From Lentibacillus siamensis (GTDB taxonomy: Bacteria > Bacillota > Bacilli > Bacillales > Amphibacillaceae), in assembly GCF_039522605.1 (NCBI RefSeq), contig NZ_BAAADS010000009.1, forward strand, positions 62,001-126,000: a stretch of DNA of 64,000 nucleotides, read 5' to 3'. A program made the translations under genes and the position numbers. Below, piece by piece: positions 50,152 through 57,543 of the stretch (position 1 is the stretch's first letter; each line of letters begins with the position of its first letter). The notes beneath the pieces were generated by a model. That model did not search any database, was not told where the DNA came from, and was given only the letters and a program-made list of their open reading frames with translations.

Positions 50152-50580
50152 TTAATCCTCCATCGTTTTGATTAGTATGGAAGAAACACAGGTTGCAGCT
50201 TTTTTACCGTTTTGCTCCAGTTCTGTCACAACATAAGCCAGTGTTCTGCCAAGCCTCTCCACTTTTGATGTAATTTCCACTTCACCCTCGAAAACCGGTC
50301 TATGAAAGGTTGTATCCAAATCAATTGACGCAAAACCCTGCCGATCCGTCAGCCTAGATGAAATCGCATAGGCCATCATAATATCTGCAGCCGCTGCCAG
50401 AAACCCGCCCATGGCGACACCAATACCATTCATATATTTGCTGTCAACCGTCCAGGTCCCATATGCAACACCATCCATTGCTTCATGTACCCTAGTTTGC
50501 ATAGTGGTATCACATGGAGGCGGTGTCATGTTTTGATTCGCCACTTTCTGCAAATCACTCATTTTGAAAGTAGTCACCAT
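50152..50580 (-). CDS. PaaI-like hotdog thioesterase, second copy
   Basis: 142-residue hotdog protein with MNGIGVAMGGFLAAAADIMMAYAIS near residue 50, a diverged form of the HGG--F-LAD motif (His replaced, Gly-Gly kept), and FASIDLDTTFHRPVFEGEVEITS near 85. Related to the acyl-CoA thioesterase group. GAGAGG lies 5 bp before the ATG. It overlaps the canonical paaI by 7 bp, so the two may form a mixed set. Confidence 0.8.
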   Translation of the reverse strand: MVTTFKMSDLQKVANQNMTPPPCDTTMQTRVHEAMDGVAYGTWTVDSKYMNGIGVAMGGFLAAAADIMMAYAISSRLTDRQGFASIDLDTTFHRPVFEGEVEITSKVERLGRTLAYVVTELEQNGKKAATCVSSILIKTMED

Positions 50581-51011
50581 GAATTCCTCTCTCCAGTCAC
50601 TTCAAGTTTGCTTATAAAATTTGTTTTTTTAATATATACCATCCCTTCCATGGTAGCCACCACTTCGCCAGTGGAGAGCTTTATCTGTATATCATACACA
50701 GCTATTTTAGGTGTCCGTTTCTTTTCGGAAGCCGTGCAAATTAGCCTGTCTCCTACCTTTGCCGGTGCAAGATAGGACATGTGCACATTCAACCCAACTG
50801 CAACTTGACCATGCGAATTGCTCGCAATGGCAAAGGCATAGTCCGCCAGGGAAAACAGCAGTCCGCCATGTGCATACCCATGAAAGTTCAGCATATCGTC
50901 TTCAATCGTTAATCCTGTTTTGGCAAACCCTGTATCACATTCCAGAAGCCCTATGTTTAACCTGTTTGCAAATGGATCCTGTCTGAAAAAGTCCTTAAGT
51001 TCCTTATCCAT
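50574..51011 (-). CDS. paaI: Hydroxyphenylacetyl-CoA thioesterase PaaI
   Basis: 145-residue hotdog thioesterase with the full PaaI signature NFHGYAHGGLLFSLADYAFA near residue 42 (catalytic Asp in LAD) and ASNSHGQVAVGLNVHMSYLAPA. It hydrolyses ring-hydroxylated phenylacetyl-CoA side products. AAAGGAG lies 7 bp before the ATG at 51011. Directly downstream of paaK. Confidence 0.88.
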   Translation of the reverse strand: MDKELKDFFRQDPFANRLNIGLLECDTGFAKTGLTIEDDMLNFHGYAHGGLLFSLADYAFAIASNSHGQVAVGLNVHMSYLAPAKVGDRLICTASEKKRTPKIAVYDIQIKLSTGEVVATMEGMVYIKKTNFISKLEVTGERNSW

Positions 51012-51044
51012 TGATTTCTCCTTTATTTTCATCAGTAACCAATA

Positions 51045-52373
51045 TTAATTGACTGTCTGTTCCATACGTTTATCAACTATCCGGACTGCTTTTCCTTCTG
51101 AGCGCGGAATGGATTTTGGAGGTTTAACATCAATATCAATTGACACTAGACACTCTTGTTTAATGGCTGTCTGCAATTGCTGTTTAAGCCTGGAAACTTC
51201 CGCGTGTTCCAAATTCTGCTGACATCGTACGTATGATTCTTCAGAAAGCTCAACACTAAGTTCTACAGCATCCAAATGCCCATCTTTACTAAGGAACAAC
51301 TGATAATGTGGTGTCAGTTCTTTTACATTCAGCAGGGAACGTTCCATTTCAAACGGAAAAACATTGACTCCACGTATGACGAGCATATCATCAATTCGTC
51401 CTTTTACCCGGGTCATCCGGGCAGTCGTTCGGCCGCAGCTGCACTTTTCACGATTAATTGCAGCAATATCACCTGTGCGATACCTTATTATTGGAAGCGC
51501 TTCCTTTTTTAAGCTGGTAATAACAAGTTCGCCGTATTCTCCATCCGGAACCCGCTCATTTGTATCAGGCTCAATCACCTCAAACAGGAAGTGGTCTTCC
51601 TGAATATGAAGCCCATCCTGTTCTTCCATACATTCGATCGAGACTCCTGGGCCGACTATCTCACTAAGTCCATAAATATCCATCGCTTTTATTCCCAGCT
51701 TCTGTTCAATTGTATTACGCATTTCTTCAGACCATGGTTCAGCGCCGAAAATACCGTATTTCAAGCTGGTTTCTTTTGGATCGATCCCCTGCTCCCTCAT
51801 CTTTTCGGCAATATGTAGTGCATAGGACGGTGTGGAACAGATGACTTGTGGTTTGAAGTCCTGAATCAGCATAATCTGCCGTTTCGTATTTCCGCCAGAA
51901 ACAGGAACCGTTGTAATCCCCAACTTCTCTCCACCGTGATGCAGCCCGAGTCATCCGGTAAACAATCCATAACCATATGCATTATGCATCACATCATTTG
52001 GACTGCCACCTGATGCTGCAATTGACCTTGCTACAATTTCAGCCCAATTATCAATATCGTTTTCGGAATAAGCTACAACGGTTGGCTTCCCGCTCGTTCC
52101 AGATGAAGCATGAAGACGGACAATATCCTTCATTGGAGAAGCAAACAACCCATATGGGTAATGGTTCCGGAGGTCTTTTTTGACAGTAAAAGGCAGCTTT
52201 TGTAAATCATCCAAAGACTGAATGTCATCAGGATTGAAACCAGCCTCCGTAAACTTTTCCTTATAAAATGGAACCTTATCATACACCCGCTGCACCGTTT
52301 TTTGTAAATTGTTCAATTGCAGCTCCTCCAGCTTATCCCTCTCCAATGTCTCCAATTCTTCATTGAAAATCAT
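51045..52373 (-). pseudogene. paaK: Phenylacetate-CoA ligase, interrupted by an in-frame TGA
   Basis: The reading frame 52373-51045 encodes a full-length PaaK of 442 codons: SSGTSGKPTVVAYSENDIDNW (AMP-binding loop) near residue 95, AYGYGLFTG near 132, then YGIFGAEPWSEEM, YGLSEIVGPGVS and the C-terminal VKGRIDDMLVIRGVNVFPFE. Codon 141 is TGA (plus 51951-51953) where relatives read Gly (GLFTGGLGLH), and the frame is unchanged on both sides: a single G-to-T in GGA explains it. Without readthrough the product would be 140 residues and inactive. The gene normally activates free phenylacetate. The start ATG is at 52373. A promoter with a PaaX-like dyad lies upstream. Confidence 0.88.
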
Positions 52374-52434
52374 GAAATCTCCCCTTCTGGTAATATATTC
52401 TCAGCAAATCCCTGTTGTATGACATAAACATAAC

Positions 52435-52488
52435 TGACGTAGTAAATACGTTATTTATAATGATATCGACAGCTCCAAAAGTTGTCAA
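52435..52488 (-). promoter_or_regulatory. paaK promoter with PaaX-like operator
   Basis: Minus strand TTGACA (52488-52483), 17-bp spacer, TATCAT (52465-52460), then the dyad TAACGTATTTACTACGTCA (52453-52435). It lies in the 335-bp paaK-ferredoxin gap. Confidence 0.62.
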
Positions 52489-52618
52489 CTGTATTTTGAA
52501 TTTTTAAAACTGATTATTTTTTCAATCTGTTTATTTGAGTAGCAGTTTAGTCAACTGTCTTCTTTAATCCTTTTCATATGCTGAATGATTCGGATTCAGA
52601 AAAAAAGTAAATTTACTG

Positions 52619-52686
52619 TTGACAATAGAAATGGACTTTTATACGATTTATATAATAAAATAAAATAGTCCGTTTTATATTCGTTA
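52619..52686 (+). promoter_or_regulatory. Ferredoxin/FNR promoter with possible PaaX-like operator
   Basis: TTGACA (52619-52624), 17-bp spacer, TACGAT (52642-52647). A weaker dyad GTCCGTTTTATATTCGTTA (52668-52686) sits between promoter and ribosome binding site. It shares 13 of 19 positions with the paaA site. Confidence 0.45.
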
Positions 52687-52708
52687 TATATAAAAAGGGA
52701 GGATACTA

Positions 52709-52956
52709 ATGGCACTTTATACGATTGTTGACCGAGAAACATGCATTTCATGCGGGGCCTGTGGTTCAGCTGCCCCCGATTTGTTTGACTACGATGATGA
52801 AGAAGGGTTGTCCTATTATATCGGTGGTGACAATTATGGCTGCAAACTGATAAAGATCTTGCAGAAGACCTGGAGGATGCCTATGAAGGGTGTCCGACTA
52901 GTTCCATCAAGATGGCGAACGAGCCATTTGACGGAGATCCGAATAAATTTGAGTGA
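52709..52956 (+). pseudogene. [4Fe-4S] ferredoxin, frameshifted
   Basis: The first 43 codons encode a Bacillus-type Fer: YTIVDRETCISCGACG with three cluster Cys (12, 15, 18), then PDLFDYDDEEG. After GGDNYG the frame changes: the continuation of a normal Fer (DKDLAEDLEDAYEGCPTSS with the fourth Cys, ending DPNKFE and a TGA at 52954-52956) lies in the +2 frame. Adding one base near 52837-52840 (a G or C in the GGC stretch) restores an 82-residue protein, exactly the usual length. As read, translation would run to 52972 with an unrelated tail lacking the fourth Cys. GGGAGG precedes the ATG. Confidence 0.85.
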
Positions 52957-52968
52957 TAAAGGAGTTGC

Positions 52969-53970
52969 ATGAAAATGGCAGAGGAAAAAGTTTATGATAT
53001 TACCATTATTGGTGCTGGGCCGGTTGGATTGTTTACAGCCTTTTATGCCGACATGCGCAATGCATCGGTACACATGATTGACAGCATGCCCGAAGTCGGT
53101 GGGCAATTGGCTGCTTTATATCCGGATAAATATATTTATGATATAGCAGGCTTTCCTAATATCAAGGCAAAAGACCTTGTGGAGCAGTTGTATGAACAAT
53201 CCAAAACATTTTCTCCGGCATTAAGTCTGAGTGAATCTGTCAGAGATGTCATTCAACTGGAGGATGGGACGTTCAGAATCGATACATCTGCTGCAACACA
53301 TCATACCCGAAGTGTTATTATTACGGCAGGAGCGGGAGCATTCCAGCCGCGTAAGCTGAAAATGGAAAAAGCTGCAGAATTTGAAGATGGAAATCTGCAC
53401 TATTTTGTTAAAGAGCTCGATAAATTCAAGGATCGACGTGTGCTTATTTGCGGTGGCGGTGATTCAGCGGTTGACTGGTCGCTGGCGCTTGAATCAATCG
53501 CTAAAGAGGTAACACTTATCCATCGGCGCGATAAGTTTCGCGCACATGAGCACAGTTTGTCCTTGCTGGAGGAGTCTGATGTCAACATCAGAACACCTTA
53601 TCAAGTAAGCAAATTAATTGGAAATGATAAAATTGAGCAAGTGTTGCTTCAGGAAATCAAGGGTGACAATGTGCATTTATTGGATGTGGATGATGTTATC
53701 GTCAACTTTGGATTTGTCACATCACTCGGTCCATTAAAAAACTGGGGAATGGAGACATCCAAAAACGCCATTTATGTCAATCAGCAAATGGAAACGACGG
53801 TCCCAGGTATTTTTGCAGCCGGAGATGTTTGCTCATATAAAGGCAAGCCCAAATTGATTGCCACCGGGTTTGGTGAGGCCACTCTCGCCGTTAACCATGC
53901 CAAGGCAATGATTGACCCAAAAGCAAAACTCAATGTGCACAGTACACAATTATTTGCGGCTACGACATAG
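52969..53970 (+). CDS. Ferredoxin-NADP+ reductase, thioredoxin-reductase-like (type 2)
   Basis: 333 residues. FAD motif IIGAGPVGLFTAFYADMR near residue 14, EVGGQLAALYPDKYIYDIAGFP near 42 (no CxxC, unlike thioredoxin reductase), NADPH motif LICGGGDSAVDWSLAL near 158 with HRRDKFRAHE, and FAAGDVC near 283. This matches the YumC group that passes electrons between NADPH and ferredoxin. It follows the ferredoxin gene directly; both are divergent to paaK. As the cluster lacks paaE, this pair is a plausible electron source for PaaABC. Start ATG 52969 or 52975. Confidence 0.9.
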   Translation: MKMAEEKVYDITIIGAGPVGLFTAFYADMRNASVHMIDSMPEVGGQLAALYPDKYIYDIAGFPNIKAKDLVEQLYEQSKTFSPALSLSESVRDVIQLEDGTFRIDTSAATHHTRSVIITAGAGAFQPRKLKMEKAAEFEDGNLHYFVKELDKFKDRRVLICGGGDSAVDWSLALESIAKEVTLIHRRDKFRAHEHSLSLLEESDVNIRTPYQVSKLIGNDKIEQVLLQEIKGDNVHLLDVDDVIVNFGFVTSLGPLKNWGMETSKNAIYVNQQMETTVPGIFAAGDVCSYKGKPKLIATGFGEATLAVNHAKAMIDPKAKLNVHSTQLFAATT

Positions 53971-54118
53971 ACATAATTGGAAAAGGCAGTACGGTTTAAC
54001 GGGCATATCTTTGCATGAAGTCAAGAATTTGAATGGGGATTGCTTAAATTTAAGGTTATCCCCCAGTGGCAAGCGCCACTTGTTCCTGCTGCGTTCGCAC
54101 GTTTCATGTTTTTATGTA

Positions 54119-54166
54119 AAAAAACACCTCTGTCGACTAAAACAAGTTGACCAGAGGTGTTTTTTA
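54119..54166. terminator. Bidirectional terminator between FNR and gatB
   Basis: AAAAACACCTCTG (54120-54132) / CAGAGGTGTTTTTT (54152-54165) with a further small inner stem. Shared by convergent genes. The stretch between FNR and this hairpin has one stray TTCGCACGTTT core. Confidence 0.85.
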
Positions 54167-54177
54167 CATTATGAAAA

Positions 54178-55608
54178 TTATCTTTTCTCCATTTCAGCAA
54201 GAAGTATTTTATTGACCATTGGCGGATTTGCCTGGCCTTTTGTGGCTTTCATCACCTGACCAACGAGAAATCCTAACGCCCGGTCTTTACCATTTTTATA
54301 GTCGGTTACTGATTGCTCATTTTCATCAAGTACTTTAATAATAATCGGTGTCAGCTGACTTTCATCGGAAATTTGCACCAATCCTTTTTCCTTCACAATC
54401 TTTTCCGGATCGCCGCCTTTATCAACCAGTTCAGCAAAAACTTTCTTGGCGATCTTTGAAGAAATTGTTCCATCTTCAATCAGTTTAATCATTTTGGCTA
54501 ACGCTTTCGGTGTCATCTCTAAATCCTGCAGTTCTTTCTGATGCTTGTTCATATAACCGGAGACTTCACCCATCAGCCAGTTGGACGCATGCTTAATTTC
54601 AGCACCATGATGAATGGTGTCCTGGAAAAAGTCGGACATTTCCTTGGAGCTTGTTAATACGCCTGCATCGTATTCCGGTAATCCAAGCTCAGCAATGTAT
54701 CGCTGTTTACGTGCATCAGGCAGTTCCGGAATCTGCTGGCGAATCCGTTCTTTCCACTCTTCATCAATATACAATGGAACAAGATCCGGTTCAGGGAAGT
54801 AGCGATAATCATCGGACCCTTCCTTAACCCGCATCAAAATCGTTTCTTTCGTTTTCTCGTCATACCGGCGCGTTTCCTGCAGAATTTCACCGCCGGCCAG
54901 CAACACTTTTTCCTGCCGCTTTTCTTCAAATTCCAATCCTTTTTGCACAAACGTAAATGAGTTCAGGTTTTTCAATTCGGATTTTGTTCCGAATGCTTCC
55001 TGACCGATTGGACGAATAGATAAATTGGCGTCACAACGCAGTGACCCTTCTTCCATTTTACAGTCTGATACTCCCGTATACTGGATGATATTCTTCAGTT
55101 TTTCCAAATAGGCGTATGCTTCCTCCGGTGAACGCATATCCGGCTCCGAGACAATTTCAATCAGCGGGGTACCTTGGCGATTGTAGTCAACCAATGAATA
55201 ACCATCATCCTGGTGATTCAGTTTCCCGGCGTCTTCTTCAAGATGAAGACGGGTAATGCCTATCCGTTTTTTCTCCCCGTTCACTTCAACCTCAATCCAG
55301 CCGTTTTCACCGATCGGTTTATCAAACTGGGAAATCTGATATGCTTTCGGGTTGTCTGGATAGAAATAGTTTTTACGGTCAAATTTGGTGTCTGTCGCGA
55401 TTTCACAGTTCAATGCCATTGCTGCTTTCATGGCGAAGTTCACTGCTTCCTCATTTAAAACCGGCAGTGTACCCGGAAACCCAAGATCAATCGGATTTAC
55501 ATTTGAATTTGGTTCATCTCCGAATGCATTTGGACTTGGGCTGAAAATTTTCGAATCAGTTTTCAGCTCAACGTGTACTTCAAGTCCGATAATTGTTTCA
55601 AAGTTCAT
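54178..55608 (-). CDS. gatB: Aspartyl/glutamyl-tRNA(Asn/Gln) amidotransferase subunit B
   Basis: 476 residues. Opening TIIGLEVHVELKTDSKIFS, then PIDLGFPGTLPVLN and the metal/active region RKNYFYPDNPKAYQISQFD near 80, ending with the YqeY-like tail domain. It binds misacylated tRNA and transamidates Glu-tRNA(Gln). It overlaps gatA by ATGA. Confidence 0.97.
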   Translation of the reverse strand: MNFETIIGLEVHVELKTDSKIFSPSPNAFGDEPNSNVNPIDLGFPGTLPVLNEEAVNFAMKAAMALNCEIATDTKFDRKNYFYPDNPKAYQISQFDKPIGENGWIEVEVNGEKKRIGITRLHLEEDAGKLNHQDDGYSLVDYNRQGTPLIEIVSEPDMRSPEEAYAYLEKLKNIIQYTGVSDCKMEEGSLRCDANLSIRPIGQEAFGTKSELKNLNSFTFVQKGLEFEEKRQEKVLLAGGEILQETRRYDEKTKETILMRVKEGSDDYRYFPEPDLVPLYIDEEWKERIRQQIPELPDARKQRYIAELGLPEYDAGVLTSSKEMSDFFQDTIHHGAEIKHASNWLMGEVSGYMNKHQKELQDLEMTPKALAKMIKLIEDGTISSKIAKKVFAELVDKGGDPEKIVKEKGLVQISDESQLTPIIIKVLDENEQSVTDYKNGKDRALGFLVGQVMKATKGQANPPMVNKILLAEMEKR

Positions 55609-57074
55609 TTATCAGCACCTCCTATTTGAGGGCGTTTTGTATGGTAATCAGTCGACTGCTCATATGCATGTGCAGCACGGTAAACGGTACCTTCATCAAA
55701 CGGTTTGCCGATGATCTGCAGACCAATTGGAAGTCCTTTTTCTGAAAATCCACACGGCACAGAGATACCCGGTACGCCGGCAAGATTAACAGGAATGGTT
55801 AAAATATCATTTGCATACATTGTCAGCGGATCTTCAATCTTTTCGCCAATTTTAAATGCTGGTGTTGGTGTTGTTGGTCCGATGACAACATCATAGTCTT
55901 CAAAAATCCTGTCAAAATCATTTTTAATCAATGTACGAACCTTTTGGGCCTTTTTATAATAGGCATCGTAATAACCGGAACTCAGCGCAAACGTTCCGAG
56001 CATAATTCGACGTTTTACTTCTTCGCCGAATCCTTCACTGCGCGAGTATTTAAACATGTCAATCATGTTGTCGGCTTTTTCTGAACGAACACCATAACGG
56101 ACCCCGTCAAAACGGGCAAGGTTTGCAGATGCTTCAGATGATGACAGCAAATAGTACGTAGCCACCGCATATTTGGAATGCGGCAGTGAAACTTCTTCCC
56201 ATTCCGCTCCCATCGATTCATATACTTTCAGCGCCTTTTCAACGGATTCCTTTACCTCCGGATCAACACCTTCACCGAGATATTCTTTTGGTACGGCAAT
56301 TTTAAGTCCCTTTACATCACCAGTTAGCGATTCGGTATATGCCGGCACATCGACATTCGCACTGGTTGAGTCCATTTTGTCATGACCGGATATGATTTCC
56401 AGAACTCGGGCATTATCCTCAACGTTACGTGTCAATGGACCAATTTGATCAAGTGACGATGCGAAAGCTACCAATCCGAAACGCGAAACACGTCCATATG
56501 TAGGTTTCAATCCAACAACACCGCAAAATGCTGCTGGCTGGCGAATGGAACCACCTGTATCAGAACCCAGTGAAAACAGTACTTCGCCAGCTGCTACTGC
56601 CGCAGCTGAACCGCCGCTCGAACCACCTGGAACATACGCAGTATTCCATGGATTACGAGTCGGCTTGAAACTGGAGTTTTCATTGGATGATCCCATCGCA
56701 AACTCATCCATGTTCAGCTTGCCGATCGTTACTGCTTTTTCCGCATTCAGCTTATCAACAACGGTTGCATCGTATAATGGGTTGTCAAAGTTCCGTAAAA
56801 ATTGACTTCCACACGTTGTCCGCAGTTCTTTTGTAACGATATTGTCTTTAATGCCAGCAGGTATTCCAAATAAACTTGATGTTTCATCCGAGGAGTTCTC
56901 CAGTAATTTTGCCTGGCTGCGTGCATTTTCTTCATCAAGTGTCAAAAAAGCATGGATGTCATTCTCGACTTCGTTAATCCGATCATATGATGCATCAACA
57001 AGATCTTCTGGTATAATTTCTTTCTTTTTCAACATTTTTTCCAATTGCTTTATACTGTGGTCAAACAATGCCAT
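55605..57074 (-). CDS. gatA: Aspartyl/glutamyl-tRNA(Asn/Gln) amidotransferase subunit A
   Basis: 489-residue amidase. The Ser-Ser-Lys triad is visible: the Lys in GIPAGIKDNIVT near residue 78, and GGSSGGSAAAVAAGE and LGSDTGGSIRQPA near 150-180. It releases ammonia from Gln for GatB. 15 bp after gatC. Confidence 0.97.
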   Translation of the reverse strand: MALFDHSIKQLEKMLKKKEIIPEDLVDASYDRINEVENDIHAFLTLDEENARSQAKLLENSSDETSSLFGIPAGIKDNIVTKELRTTCGSQFLRNFDNPLYDATVVDKLNAEKAVTIGKLNMDEFAMGSSNENSSFKPTRNPWNTAYVPGGSSGGSAAAVAAGEVLFSLGSDTGGSIRQPAAFCGVVGLKPTYGRVSRFGLVAFASSLDQIGPLTRNVEDNARVLEIISGHDKMDSTSANVDVPAYTESLTGDVKGLKIAVPKEYLGEGVDPEVKESVEKALKVYESMGAEWEEVSLPHSKYAVATYYLLSSSEASANLARFDGVRYGVRSEKADNMIDMFKYSRSEGFGEEVKRRIMLGTFALSSGYYDAYYKKAQKVRTLIKNDFDRIFEDYDVVIGPTTPTPAFKIGEKIEDPLTMYANDILTIPVNLAGVPGISVPCGFSEKGLPIGLQIIGKPFDEGTVYRAAHAYEQSTDYHTKRPQIGGADK

Positions 57075-57089
57075 TGTTTACTACCCTCC

Positions 57090-57380
57090 CTATTCCAAAA
57101 TTGACGGAACACGGAACAGACCATTCTGTTTATCCGGAGCATTTTTCAATGCTTCCTCTTTTGTGATCCATTCTTTCGGTTCATCTTTTCGAAGTACATT
57201 TTTCAAATCAAGCACATGTGTTGTTGGTTCCACATCATCTGTATCCAGCTCATTCAGCTGTTCAGCATATGTAATGATGGAATCCAGCTGATCAGCAAGC
57301 TTGTCCGCTTCATCCTCGTTAATTGCCAACCTCGCCAAATGCGCAACATGCTTTACCTGGTCTTTGGAAATATCCGACAT
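57090..57380 (-). CDS. gatC: Aspartyl/glutamyl-tRNA(Asn/Gln) amidotransferase subunit C
   Basis: 96-residue GatC: KDQVKHVAHLARLAINEDEAD near the N-terminus and the C-terminal RKDEPKEWITKEEALKNAP-like region with LRKDEP. It braces GatA and GatB. First gene of gatCAB. Confidence 0.96.
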   Translation of the reverse strand: MSDISKDQVKHVAHLARLAINEDEADKLADQLDSIITYAEQLNELDTDDVEPTTHVLDLKNVLRKDEPKEWITKEEALKNAPDKQNGLFRVPSILE

Positions 57381-57492
57381 ATGGTATACACCTCCATGAC
57401 AATTTTATTTATTTTCTTCTTATTATAGTATTATTTTATTTATTTAACACTATTGATAATAGCAGAGTCAGCACTCTATAAGCAACTAAACC

Positions 57493-57527
57493 ACAAAAAC
57501 CACCTTCCCAATGAAATTGAGAAGGTG
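57493..57527 (-). terminator. Terminator of putP
   Basis: CACCTTC (57501-57507) / GAAGGTG (57521-57527) stem with extra pairing inside; GTTTTTG follows on the minus strand, 17 bp beyond the putP stop. Confidence 0.65.
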
Positions 57528-57543
57528 ATATTCTCTATAAATG

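Noticed and set aside
51045..51923. Separate short ligase gene starting from a TTG after the paaK stop
   Set aside because: No ribosome binding site precedes it, and it lacks the AMP-binding N-terminal part; the continuous frame shows one gene with a nonsense codon.
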